This document shows positions 52,784 to 61,334 of a DNA stretch of 64,000 nucleotides, one piece after another. Made by a program: the position numbers and the translations under genes. Location of the stretch: NCBI RefSeq assembly GCF_003666685.1, contig NZ_RCIZ01000002.1:578501-642500 (forward strand), given 5' to 3'. This stretch comes from Mesorhizobium sp. YM1C-6-2. GTDB lineage: Bacteria; Pseudomonadota; Alphaproteobacteria; Rhizobiales; Rhizobiaceae. The number at the start of each line of letters is the position of its first letter. The first letter of the stretch is position 1. Under the pieces are notes generated by a model, which had not been told where the DNA came from, did not search any database, and was given only the letters and a program-made list of their open reading frames with translations.

Positions 52784-53517
52784 CGGCGATGGGCTTCTGG
52801 CCGAACGGCTGCTTCGCGGACCGGCATGTCCTGATCAGCGGCGGGACCTCCGGCATCGGCGCCGCGGTCGCCAAGGCATTCCTCGCGGAGAACGCCCGCG
52901 TCACCGTGACCGGCGTCGGCGACCTGTCGGCGGCCGAACGCGAGCTGGAAGGTGCAACCGTCCGGCAGCTCGATGTCCGCGACGAAAGGGCCATCGCCGC
53001 GCTGGTCGCCGGCTTCGACAGGCTCGACCATCTCGTCAACTGCGCCGGCGTCATCCGCCGCGGCGACGAGCTCCAGCCTGAAGTTTTCGCCGATGTCGTC
53101 GACATCAACCTGACCGGCACGATGCGCCTCTCGTCTGCCGCACGGCCGCTGCTTGCCCGGCAGGGCGGCACCATCGTCAACACGGCATCCATGCTGAGCT
53201 TCTTCGGCGGCGGGCTGGTCCCCGGCTATTCCGCGTCGAAGGGCGGCATCGCCCAGTTGACCAAGTCGCTGGCGATCGCCTGGGCGGGCGATGGCATCCG
53301 CGTCAACGCCATCGCGCCGGGCTGGATCGAAACCGCGCTGACGCAGGCCGTTCGCGAGGACGAGGCGCGCAACCGCGCCATCGCCGAGCGGACCGCGCTG
53401 AAGCGCTGGGGCAAGCCCGACGAACTGGCCGGCGCGGTTCTCTTCCTCTGCTCGCCGCTCGCCTCCTACGTCACCGGCACGATCCTGCCGGTCGACGGCG
53501 GCTATCTCGCCGTCTGA
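52780..53517 (+). CDS. Short-chain dehydrogenase/reductase
   Basis: 245-residue SDR. Motifs are SGGTSGIGAAVAKAF, NCAGV, catalytic Ser in NTASMLSFF, YSASKGG (YxxxK) and GTILPVDGGYLAV. The GTG at 52780 overlaps the cupin stop (GTGA); ATG 52789 is an alternative. The tight coupling means it probably acts on the cupin's substrate or product. Confidence 0.88.
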   Translation: MTAMGFWPNGCFADRHVLISGGTSGIGAAVAKAFLAENARVTVTGVGDLSAAERELEGATVRQLDVRDERAIAALVAGFDRLDHLVNCAGVIRRGDELQPEVFADVVDINLTGTMRLSSAARPLLARQGGTIVNTASMLSFFGGGLVPGYSASKGGIAQLTKSLAIAWAGDGIRVNAIAPGWIETALTQAVREDEARNRAIAERTALKRWGKPDELAGAVLFLCSPLASYVTGTILPVDGGYLAV

Positions 53518-53529
53518 GAGGCATCGGTC

Positions 53530-54552
53530 TCAATGTGCCGGGATGTTCTCCCGGAAGATCAGCCTGGGCTCGATGTAGCGGTTGGCGATCACCTGCGCCG
53601 ACGAGGCGATCGAGCCGAGCAGCTGGATCACCGACTGCACGGCGGTCAGGCGGGCATTCTGGTCGATCACCACGTCGGCAAGGTCGTCGATCAGGTAGGT
53701 GCGGGTGAGCGGCGTCAGGTCGTGGCAGATGAAGACCGGCCTTTGCGCCAGCTTGGTCTCGCGCAGCGCGCGCGCCACGCCGAAACGGCCGGCGCCGACG
53801 CAGTAGATCCCGCGCAGCTCAGGCTGGTCGCGCAGCAGCTTCACGGTCTCCGCATAGCTCGCCTCGCCGTCCTCGTTGGTGTCGACTGATATGCTCACCG
53901 TGAGTTTTGGGAAATCCTCGGCGAGCACGGCGCGGAAACCCATCTCGCGCTCCTCATGGCCGCGATAGGAACGTGAGCCGGTGACGATCGCGATGTCGCC
54001 GGAAAGGGCGCGCAGCAGCCTGCCCATCAGGAACGCCGCCGTCCGCCCGGCAACGCGGTTGTCCAGCCCGACATAGGCCGAGCGCGGCGCCGCCGGCACG
54101 TCCGAGGCGATGGTGACGAGCTTGACGCCCGCATCCGCAAGCCGCTGCAGTACGCCGCGCGTGCGTGGGTGGTCGACGGCGATCACACCGACCCCCTTGG
54201 TCTCCAGCGAGAGCTTGTCCATCGCCGCCTGCAGGGTGGCCGGCGAGATGTCTGCAAGGTCGTGGATTTTGCAGGAGGCGACCAGCGGCATGCGGCTGGC
54301 CTGGTCGCGGATGTGGTCGGCCAGCTCGCTCATGAACACGTTCTGCCGGATCGGCAGGAAGAATTCGAGCGCCGCAGGCCGCGAGGGAAGGGTGACGGAG
54401 CCGGCCGTCGGCAGATAGCCGAGCCGCTGCGCCGCCTCCATCACGCGCTGGCGGTTCGCCGCGCTGATACCCGGCCTGTTGTTCAGCGCCCGGTCGACCG
54501 TCGCGGTGGAGAGGCCGCAGCTTTGCGCTATCGCTGAAACCGTAACTTTCAT
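53530..54552 (-). CDS. LacI-family regulator of the sugar locus
   Basis: 340-residue repressor with the LacI HTH (VTVSAIAQSCGLSTATVDRA, then LNNRPGISAANRQRVMEAAQ) and a periplasmic-binding-protein-like effector domain (GVIAVDHPRTRGVLQRLADA, then VAGRTAAFLMGRLLRALSGD). It is divergent from the sugar-importer operon starting at 54896. Two candidate operators in flanking promoter regions share TGATGTGAT. The inducer is probably the transported sugar or inositol derivative. Confidence 0.92.
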   Translation of the reverse strand: MKVTVSAIAQSCGLSTATVDRALNNRPGISAANRQRVMEAAQRLGYLPTAGSVTLPSRPAALEFFLPIRQNVFMSELADHIRDQASRMPLVASCKIHDLADISPATLQAAMDKLSLETKGVGVIAVDHPRTRGVLQRLADAGVKLVTIASDVPAAPRSAYVGLDNRVAGRTAAFLMGRLLRALSGDIAIVTGSRSYRGHEEREMGFRAVLAEDFPKLTVSISVDTNEDGEASYAETVKLLRDQPELRGIYCVGAGRFGVARALRETKLAQRPVFICHDLTPLTRTYLIDDLADVVIDQNARLTAVQSVIQLLGSIASSAQVIANRYIEPRLIFRENIPAH

Positions 54553-54746
54553 GAAGAATCCCTTTGTAACGAGCGACGATTAAGCATCTCACCGCGCATG
54601 CTGCCAATATGTCGATCGAAACTGAGCGTTTCCCTGATTGCCCCCTCATTTACTGGAACGGGCCTCAATACCAAGAAAAGCATGGGGTTAGAGATCGGGC
54701 TCTTCTGGTTTTTGGCCGATTTCCATCGGCCTGAGCTCGCCTGTCG

Positions 54747-54784
54747 ATCAAATATCGTGATGTGATCTGATGGAGAGTTTGATT
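54747..54784. promoter_or_regulatory. Candidate LacI-family operator upstream of the sugar importer
   Basis: ATCAAA at 54747-54752 and TTTGATT at 54778-54784 flank TGATGTGAT at 54758-54766. The same TGATGTGAT (as ATCACATCA) with TTTGATT/AATCAAA arms recurs at 57777-57823. It lies 112 bp upstream of the importer gene. The rest of the 343-bp divergent region (54553-54895) shows no gene. Confidence 0.5.
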
Positions 54785-54895
54785 GTGAGCGCCCTTTCGG
54801 CGTCTATGCTCGATCTTGGAGGAGATGCGTTGTGATGCCTTGGCTCTGGCATGGGCAGCACCACGCGCAGGTTAAAAAAAGGGGAGGAAGTAAAC

Positions 54896-55894
54896 GTGAA
54901 AACTGCATCGATACTTTTGGCTGGAACTGTACTGGCGGCCCTGGTGGCCGTTCCAAGTGTCGCCCAGGATTTGCCGGGCAAGGATCTGAAGATCGCCGTG
55001 GTCCTGAAAACGCTGGCCAATCCCTACTGGGCCGCCACGCAGCAGGGCATAGAGGCAAAGGCCAAGGAGATCGGGGCGGTCGTGACCGTTCAGGCGGGCA
55101 CCGATGAGTCCTCGATCGACGAACAGACCAACATCGTCCAGGCCATGGTCGGACAGGACTACAACTGCTTCATCGTTGCGCCGATCAGCAACAGCAATCT
55201 GATCCAGCCGCTGGTGACGGCAGCGCAGAAGAACATTCCGATCGTAGCAGGCGACGCCTTCGACGAAGCGGCTCTCCAGGCCGCCGGCGTCAAGCTGACG
55301 ACATATGTGACCGTGCGCCATACCGACGCCGGTAAGGCTGTGGCCGAGGACATGGTCAAGCGTTTCGACGGCTCCGGCAAGGTCGCGCTGATCGGCGGCT
55401 TGGCGGCTCACCCGGCCAGCATCCAGCGCCTCGAAGGATTCCGCAGCGGCGCCGGTGGCCTGGAGATCGTCCAGGAGCAGGCGGCCGACTGGGACCGCGA
55501 GAAGGCGCTCAATGCCGCCGACGCCATCCTGCGCGCGCATCCTGATCTCAAGGGCTTCTACGCGGCCAATGACGGCATGGCGCTCGGTGTCCAGCAGGCC
55601 GTGAACAATGCCGGCCTCACCGGCAAGGTGCTGGTGTTCGGCACCGACGCCATCGACGACGCGCTGAACTCGATCGAGGCCGGTCAACTCACCGGAACGG
55701 CCGCACAGTTTCCGTTCCTGATGGGCGGACTCGAGGTCGAGGCATGCCTCGCCGCCTCGCAGGGGGCGACGGTCGATCCGCTGACCGCGGCTCCACAGGC
55801 GCTGATCACCTCGGAGAACGTCGCAGCCGCCAAAGCTTCTGCGCCACAGCCGTTCTTCGAATACGAAAGCCCGATTGCGAAGCTGATCAAGTAG
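54896..55894 (+). CDS. Sugar ABC binding protein (RbsB/MocB-like)
   Basis: 332-residue periplasmic protein of the ribose/inositol-type family. The signal peptide (KTASILLAGTVLAALVAVPS) ends before QDLPGKDLKIAVVLKTLANP. It continues YWAATQQGIEAKAKEIGAVV, NCFIVAPISNSNLIQPLVT and TGKVLVFGTDAIDDALNSIE. It starts with GTG at 54896 after GGGGAGGA. It heads the operon transcribed away from the LacI gene. Rhizopine-binding MocB belongs to this family, and downstream genes are moc-like. Confidence 0.9.
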   Translation: MKTASILLAGTVLAALVAVPSVAQDLPGKDLKIAVVLKTLANPYWAATQQGIEAKAKEIGAVVTVQAGTDESSIDEQTNIVQAMVGQDYNCFIVAPISNSNLIQPLVTAAQKNIPIVAGDAFDEAALQAAGVKLTTYVTVRHTDAGKAVAEDMVKRFDGSGKVALIGGLAAHPASIQRLEGFRSGAGGLEIVQEQAADWDREKALNAADAILRAHPDLKGFYAANDGMALGVQQAVNNAGLTGKVLVFGTDAIDDALNSIEAGQLTGTAAQFPFLMGGLEVEACLAASQGATVDPLTAAPQALITSENVAAAKASAPQPFFEYESPIAKLIK

Positions 55895-55934
55895 CGCGTT
55901 CAAAGCAAGCAGATCCGCTAACCGGGCAACGTAT

Positions 55935-56927
55935 ATGACGCAGCCGAATGTGCGCAGCGGGACCAGTGTGGTGGCCCCGCTTGTTCCTGGGCAACTGGCA
56001 CGGTTCGTCCAGTCGAGCAAACTGCTCGACTGGGCGATCGTGCTGGCTTTGCTCGCGGTGATGGCGGTAGGCGGGATCGCCTCACCGCATTTCCTGACGG
56101 TCGCCAACATCACTTCGATCCTGGTGGCGAGTTCGATCCTCGTGGTGGTGGCGATCGGCCAGACCTTCGTCATCATCACCGCCGGCATCGACTTGTCGGT
56201 GGGGTCGCTGGTGCAGGTCTCCAGCGTGATGATCGGCGTGGCCGTCACCTATAAGCTCGGGGTTCCCGCGGGAATGCTGATGGCCGTGCTGGTCGGCGCG
56301 CTCTTCGGCATGATCAACGGCCTCATCGTCTCCAAGGGAAAGATCAGCGATTTCATCGCTACGCTCGGCATGCTGAGCATTGCGTCGGGCACCGCGCTGG
56401 TGCTCTCCAACGGACGGCCGGTCAGCGTGATATCACCGCTGCTGACCTCGCTGGCGAGCGGCAGTATCGGGCCGATCCCCAACATCACGCTCCTTGCGGG
56501 CATCGTCGCAGTCCTCGGCCATCTGGTACTCTTCCACACCCAGTTCGGCACGCATCTCTTCGCCATTGGCGGCAACCACGAAGGCAGCCGCAACCTCGGG
56601 CTCAAGGTCGGGCGCATAAAGGTCGCAGCCTTTATGATCAGCGGCCTCCTAGCCGGTATTGCCGGCATCATGCTGACGGCGCGCATAGGCTCAGCCGAAC
56701 CTGCGACTGGAAGCTCCTATCTGCTCAATTCGATCGCGGCGTCCGTACTCGGCGGCACCAGCCTGTTCGGAGGCCGCGGTACGATCGTCGGGCCGGTCAT
56801 CGGCGCGCTCGTGCTGATGGCGCTGCTCAACCTGATGACGTTGCTTGGGATCGGCGTCTTCTACCAGCCGATCGTCACCGGTCTGGTCGTGATCATCTTC
56901 GCTATCGCCTACAGGTTCCAGAAATGA
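55935..56927 (+). CDS. Sugar ABC permease (RbsC-like)
   Basis: 330-residue inner-membrane permease of the RbsC family. It has FVIITAGIDLSVGSLVQVSS (the diagnostic motif), GMINGLIVSKGKISDFIATL, FAIGGNHEGSRNLGLKVGRI and ASVLGGTSLFGGRGTIVGPV. It ends by overlapping the ATPase start (ATGA). One permease gene is usual for homodimeric RbsC. Confidence 0.94.
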   Translation: MTQPNVRSGTSVVAPLVPGQLARFVQSSKLLDWAIVLALLAVMAVGGIASPHFLTVANITSILVASSILVVVAIGQTFVIITAGIDLSVGSLVQVSSVMIGVAVTYKLGVPAGMLMAVLVGALFGMINGLIVSKGKISDFIATLGMLSIASGTALVLSNGRPVSVISPLLTSLASGSIGPIPNITLLAGIVAVLGHLVLFHTQFGTHLFAIGGNHEGSRNLGLKVGRIKVAAFMISGLLAGIAGIMLTARIGSAEPATGSSYLLNSIAASVLGGTSLFGGRGTIVGPVIGALVLMALLNLMTLLGIGVFYQPIVTGLVVIIFAIAYRFQK

Positions 56928-57739
56928 CGCCGGCCGCCTCTACAGCTTACGATGCTGCGGTGTCCGCAGCCGGGCCGCGCAAGATGCTGGATGTCCGCAA
57001 CGTCAGGAAGCATTTCGGCCCGGTTGTCGCGCTCGACGGGGTGAGCATATCGGTCGAGGCCGGCAAGGTCGCGGCAATCGTCGGCGACAATGGCGCCGGC
57101 AAGTCGACGCTGGTCAAGATACTGACCGGCGTGCACCAGCCGACCTCCGGCGAGATCGCCTTCGACGGACAGCCGGTGGTGATGCACGACCCGGACGAAG
57201 CGAGGAGGGTCGGCGTAGAGACGCTGTTTCAGGATCTTGCGCTCGTCGACGACCTGACGATTTGGCAGAATCTCTTCCTTGGGCGTGAGCTGACTTGGGG
57301 CGGCCCGCTCAGGCTGACGCGCAAGCGCGCCATGGCCGAGCGGGCCAGAGAGATGCTGAGCGGCCTGCAGATAAACATACCCTCGATCGAGGCGCGGGTG
57401 CGGCGGTTGTCGGGCGGCCAGCGTCAGGCCGTGGCGATCAGCCGGGCGGTTGGCTGGAACGCCAAGCTCACCATCATGGACGAGCCGACGGCTGCCCTCG
57501 GCGTGAAGGAACGGACGGAGGTCGAGAACCTCATCGAGCGGCTGCGCGACCAGGGACGTACATTCCTGCTGATCAGCCACAATTTCGATCAGGTGATGCG
57601 GCTTTCCAACGAGATCTGGATCATGCGCAATGGCCGCGTCGTCGGCCACCGGCGTACCGCCGAGACCTCCGGCGACGAGCTTGTCGCGCTGATCACCGGC
57701 GCGAAACCCGCCGAAATCGGCAGAAAACCAAGCGATTGA
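56924..57739 (+). CDS. Sugar ABC ATPase, single-domain
   Basis: 271-residue ATPase. Walker A is GDNGAGKST, the signature RLSGGQRQAVAISRAV, Walker B LTIMDEPTAALG and the H-loop LISHNFDQVMRLS. It has one nucleotide-binding domain rather than the tandem RbsA arrangement, as in FrcA. No regulatory C-terminal domain. It would work as a homodimer with the RbsC-type permease. Confidence 0.93.
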   Translation: MTPAASTAYDAAVSAAGPRKMLDVRNVRKHFGPVVALDGVSISVEAGKVAAIVGDNGAGKSTLVKILTGVHQPTSGEIAFDGQPVVMHDPDEARRVGVETLFQDLALVDDLTIWQNLFLGRELTWGGPLRLTRKRAMAERAREMLSGLQINIPSIEARVRRLSGGQRQAVAISRAVGWNAKLTIMDEPTAALGVKERTEVENLIERLRDQGRTFLLISHNFDQVMRLSNEIWIMRNGRVVGHRRTAETSGDELVALITGAKPAEIGRKPSD

Positions 57740-57776
57740 AAGCGGCTACCCAACGAATTGATTGATTCTGATTGGG

Positions 57777-57823
57777 TGTTTGATTGCATCACATCAGAGA
57801 CATCAGCTAGCGTGAATCAAACA
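57777..57823. promoter_or_regulatory. Second candidate operator, upstream of the dehydrogenase gene
   Basis: TGTTTGATT (57777-57785) and AATCAAACA (57815-57823) are a perfect 9-bp inverted repeat. Inside lies ATCACATCA (57788-57796), the reverse complement of TGATGTGAT in the promoter at 54747-54784. It ends 38 bp before the dehydrogenase start. A common regulator, probably the LacI protein, is suggested. Confidence 0.55.
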
Positions 57824-57861
57824 GCCGGCATGCCGGCCGATAATCTTTGGGGAGGATGAGA

Positions 57862-58917
57862 ATGACCAAGCCGATCGCGGTGCTCGACTCGCAGTGGCGC
57901 AGGCACGACGAACTGTTCACATCAGAGGATTTCGCCAGGCTTGGCGAGATGTGCGAGCTGGTGTGGGCCAAAAGCGATCCTATTCCGGCCTCGGTGCTGG
58001 CTGAGAACCTTGGCAAGATGCGCTTCTACCTCTCGGCTCTGCCGACGCTCGACGCGAACCAGATTGCGGCGGCTAAAAACCTGCAGGCGGTGATAGAACT
58101 CTATGGGGCCTTCCCGGACACGGTGGACTACGCGGCCTGCTTCGAGCACAAGATCGAGGTGCTGGCGACCGGTCCCGGCATGCGCGGCTCGGTCGCCGAA
58201 ATGGCTGTGGCGATGGCGCTTTCCGCTGGCCGCGGCCTTGTCGAGGAACATGAGCTGTTCCGCACCGGCGGCGAGCATTGGCTGAACGACAACCCGAAGA
58301 CGGACTTCACCATGTTCGGGCAGTCGATCGGCTTTGTCGGCTTCGGCCAGATCGCGCGCGAAATCAGCAGGCTGCTGGCGCCGTTTTCGCCTAAGATCGC
58401 TGCCTACGATCCGTGGCTCGATCCGGCGGAGGCCGCCAAGCTCGGCGTCAAGCTCGCCTCGCTGGAGGAGGTCGCCAAAACCAGTCGCGTGTTCTTCGTG
58501 ACCGCCGCCCCGACCAAGACCAACAAGGGCCTGGTCGATGCGGCGACCATCGCCAAGCTGCAGCCCGGGGCGCTTGTCGTGCTGGTCAGCCGCGCGCATC
58601 TGATCGATTTCGACGCGCTGGTCGCGGCGGCCGAAGCAAAGCGCATCAAGGCCGCGATCGACGTCTTCCCGGTCGAGCCGCTGGCGGAGAACCATATTCT
58701 GCGCAAGCTGCCGAACGTGATCCTGTCGCCGCATCGGGCAGCAGCGGTGACCGGTGGGCGGCAACTGATGGGGAAGCTCATCGTCGCGGACATCAAGCGC
58801 ATGCTGGACGGCCAGCCGCCGGCAAATCTTCAGCGTGCGCGCCCCGAGCATGTGCTCGATCTTGCTGGCGTTCAGCACTCCAAGAAGCTTGAAAGCATGG
58901 CCGAGGAGCGCGAGTAG
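57862..58917 (+). CDS. D-isomer 2-hydroxyacid dehydrogenase-family oxidoreductase
   Basis: 351-residue NAD(P)-dependent protein. The Rossmann loop is IGFVGFGQIAREISRLL (GxGxxA variant). The catalytic triad is recognisable: Arg in VLVSRAHLIDFDALV, Glu in DVFPVEPLAENHI and His in ILSPHRAAA. The SRAHLID stretch is unusual, replacing the normal ARG-G/x-V-D. ATG 57862 has GGGGAGGATGAGA upstream. It is the first gene after the transporter, preceding the oxygenase genes; substrate is not predicted. Confidence 0.85.
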   Translation: MTKPIAVLDSQWRRHDELFTSEDFARLGEMCELVWAKSDPIPASVLAENLGKMRFYLSALPTLDANQIAAAKNLQAVIELYGAFPDTVDYAACFEHKIEVLATGPGMRGSVAEMAVAMALSAGRGLVEEHELFRTGGEHWLNDNPKTDFTMFGQSIGFVGFGQIAREISRLLAPFSPKIAAYDPWLDPAEAAKLGVKLASLEEVAKTSRVFFVTAAPTKTNKGLVDAATIAKLQPGALVVLVSRAHLIDFDALVAAAEAKRIKAAIDVFPVEPLAENHILRKLPNVILSPHRAAAVTGGRQLMGKLIVADIKRMLDGQPPANLQRARPEHVLDLAGVQHSKKLESMAEERE

Positions 58918-58940
58918 AAGGAAATGGAGCCGATTTCACG

Positions 58941-60017
58941 ATGACGAAGCGTGATTATGACCTGATGGGCGAAAGCGGCCGTCGCGCCGTCGAGACCGGT
59001 CTTGCCGCCGCCGAGTGGTATCACACCGACATCCCGCGTAAGCAGATGAAGGAGCTGATGCAGCGTACCGACGGGCCGGCACTGCGCGACACCGCCATCT
59101 GGCTCGGCGTCCTCGCCCTGTCGGCCGCCGGCGGCATCTGGTTCTGGGGCACCTGGTGGTGCGTGCCCTTCTTCTTCGTCTACGGCACGCTTTACGGCTC
59201 GTCGGGCGACTCGCGCTGGCATGAGGCCGGCCATGGCACCGCCTTCCGGACGCGCTGGATGAACGACGTCGTCTACCAGATCGGCAGCTTCATGATCATG
59301 CGCAATCCGGTGACCTGGCGCTGGAGCCATGCGCGCCACCACACCGATACCGTCATCGTCGGCCGCGATCCCGAGATCGCCGTCATGCGGCCGCCGGACC
59401 TGCTGCGTGTCGTGCTCAACTTCGTCGGCATACTCGACGTCTGGCACTACATGATCGACCTCTCGCGCAATTCGGCCGGCATCCTCAGCGACGCCGAGAA
59501 GAGCTTCATCCCCGAGCAGGAGCGCTACAAGGTCGTGCGCGTTGCGCGCATCCATCTCGCCATCTACGCCGCGACCGTCGCACTGGCGCTGTGGATGGGG
59601 TCGTGGCTGCCGCTGATGATCATCGGCCTGCCGCGCATGTACGGCGCCTGGCACGGCATCCTCACCGGCCTCTTGCAGCATGGCGGGCTCGCCGACAACG
59701 TCACCGACCACCGGCTCAACTCGCGCACGGTGCTGATGAACCCGATCAGCCGCTTTATCTACTGGAACATGAACTATCATGTGGAGCATCACATGTTCCC
59801 GATGGTGCCCTACCATGCGCTGCCCAGGCTGCACGCGCTGATCAAGCACGACCTGCCGGCGCCGAACCCCTCCATGTGGCACGGCTACCGCGAGATGGTC
59901 CCGGCCTTCCTGCGCCAGTTGCGCAACGAGGACTATTTCCTCAAGCGCGAGCTGCCGCCGACGGCAAAGCCCTATCGCGACGAGTTCCACGATCTCACCA
60001 TCCAGGCGGCCGAGTAG
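58941..60017 (+). CDS. Membrane di-iron oxygenase (MocD-like fatty-acid-desaturase fold)
   Basis: 358-residue integral-membrane protein of the desaturase/XylM family. Three His boxes coordinate two irons: SRWHEAGHGTAF, WSHARHHTDTV and NYHVEHHMFP. Two or more membrane pairs are seen (residues 50-90, 190-225). The Rieske ferredoxin encoded next is its likely electron donor, as with rhizobial MocD-MocE, proposed to remove the O-methyl group of rhizopine. The gene name is not asserted. Confidence 0.85.
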   Translation: MTKRDYDLMGESGRRAVETGLAAAEWYHTDIPRKQMKELMQRTDGPALRDTAIWLGVLALSAAGGIWFWGTWWCVPFFFVYGTLYGSSGDSRWHEAGHGTAFRTRWMNDVVYQIGSFMIMRNPVTWRWSHARHHTDTVIVGRDPEIAVMRPPDLLRVVLNFVGILDVWHYMIDLSRNSAGILSDAEKSFIPEQERYKVVRVARIHLAIYAATVALALWMGSWLPLMIIGLPRMYGAWHGILTGLLQHGGLADNVTDHRLNSRTVLMNPISRFIYWNMNYHVEHHMFPMVPYHALPRLHALIKHDLPAPNPSMWHGYREMVPAFLRQLRNEDYFLKRELPPTAKPYRDEFHDLTIQAAE

Positions 60018-60071
60018 GGCCGCCCGGAAGACCCCACCCGAAGAACAAGAAGAACAGGCAGGCGAGACATC

Positions 60072-60386
60072 ATGGCGGAATGGATCGAGGCGTGCGGCGC
60101 CGACGAGATCGACGAGGAAGACGTGGTGCGCTTCGACCACGAGGGGCGCACCTTCGCGATCTACCGGTCGCCCGACGACGAATATTTCGCGACCGACGGT
60201 CTCTGCACGCATGAGCAGGTGCATCTCGCCGACGGGCTCGTCATGGACGAGATCATCGAGTGCCCGAAACACAACGGCCGCTTCAACTACAAGACCGGCG
60301 AGGCCAAGGGCGCGCCGGTCTGCGTCAACCTGAAGACCTATCCGACCCGCGTCGAGGCGGGCAGGGTCCTGATCCAGATCGGCTGA
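60072..60386 (+). CDS. Rieske ferredoxin (MocE-like)
   Basis: 104-residue soluble [2Fe-2S] protein. The cluster ligands are CTHEQ and CPKHNGRF, within DGLCTHEQVHLADGLV and DEIIECPKHNGRFNYKTG. The length is that of small bacterial Rieske ferredoxins such as MocE. It is probably the electron donor of the membrane oxygenase encoded 55 bp upstream. No reductase gene (MocF) is present in the window. Confidence 0.93.
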   Translation: MAEWIEACGADEIDEEDVVRFDHEGRTFAIYRSPDDEYFATDGLCTHEQVHLADGLVMDEIIECPKHNGRFNYKTGEAKGAPVCVNLKTYPTRVEAGRVLIQIG

Positions 60387-60438
60387 CGCTGTTCCACTTC
60401 CCGAGCGGAAGCCATCACTATTTCAAGAGGGGGAAACC

Positions 60439-61239
60439 ATGCGCTCGAACCGACCGACGGTCGCCGACCTTCGCGCCATGAAGGGCAAGCGGCAGCTTTC
60501 CAAGATACGCGTCTTCACCATGGAAGAGGTGGAAGCCGCCGCCCGCGCCGGCGTCGAGATCCTTTCGGTGACTCCGGAGCTCATCCTCAACCCCGAGTTC
60601 CGGGACGCCGCGCCCGACGTCTTCGCCATTCCGGGCAGCGTGAATTCCTTCTTCGCGCTGAAGGACGACGTCATGCGCGACGCCTTCCGCTTCATCCGCA
60701 CCGGCGCCGACGCCGTCTATTGTGCGGCGAGCCTCGACACGATCCGCGCGCTCGCCGACGAGCACGTGCCCGTCTGCGGCCATTCCGGCCTTATCCCGCA
60801 TCACTCGACCTGGACCGGCGGCTTCCGCGCCGTCGGCAAGACGGCCGACACGGCGATGTTCGTCTGGAAGCAGGTCAAGGCGCTGGAAGAGGCCGGCGCC
60901 TTCGCCGCCGAGATCGAGGTGGTGCCGGTCGAGGTGGCAAGCGCGATCTCGGCGCGCACCTCGGTCTTCCTGATCTCCATGGGCGCCGGCGGCGGCTGCG
61001 ACGCGCAATATCTCTTCTCGGAAGACATACTCGGCTACAACCGCGGCCACTATCCGCGCCACTCCAAGGTCTACCGCAACTTCGCCGCCGAATATGACCG
61101 GCTGCAGCAGGAGCGCATCGCCGCCTTCAGCGAATATGTCGCCGACGTGCGTTCGGGCGCCTATCCGGAGCCGAAGCATGTGGTAGGCATCGAGCCGGGC
61201 GAGCTGAAGCAGTTTATGGACGAGCTGCAGCAGGCCTGA
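60439..61239 (+). CDS. Divergent PanB-like (ketopantoate hydroxymethyltransferase family) protein
   Basis: 266-residue TIM-barrel protein clearly homologous to PanB over its C-terminal two-thirds: VCGHSGLIPHHSTWTGGFRA, ALEEAGAFAAEIEVVPVEVA, LISMGAGGGCDAQYLFSEDI and VRSGAYPEPKHV. The Glu of the family LECVP motif remains as E150. However, the metal ligands of PanB are missing: VGDSLG reads VTPELI (residues 44-49), LADLPF has no clear equivalent, and KIEGG reads YCAAS (93-97). Canonical methylene-THF-dependent hydroxymethylation is therefore doubtful. It follows the oxygenase-Rieske pair and precedes three Gfo/Idh genes. Confidence 0.85.
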   Translation: MRSNRPTVADLRAMKGKRQLSKIRVFTMEEVEAAARAGVEILSVTPELILNPEFRDAAPDVFAIPGSVNSFFALKDDVMRDAFRFIRTGADAVYCAASLDTIRALADEHVPVCGHSGLIPHHSTWTGGFRAVGKTADTAMFVWKQVKALEEAGAFAAEIEVVPVEVASAISARTSVFLISMGAGGGCDAQYLFSEDILGYNRGHYPRHSKVYRNFAAEYDRLQQERIAAFSEYVADVRSGAYPEPKHVVGIEPGELKQFMDELQQA

Positions 61240-61334
61240 TTCTCGCGACAATTTCATCGCGCGCGCCATTGCCGTAAGGGCTTGGCTGCGGTTCAAAGAC
61301 ATCTGATTGCGAATTGCCAGGGAGGAATGCCGGA

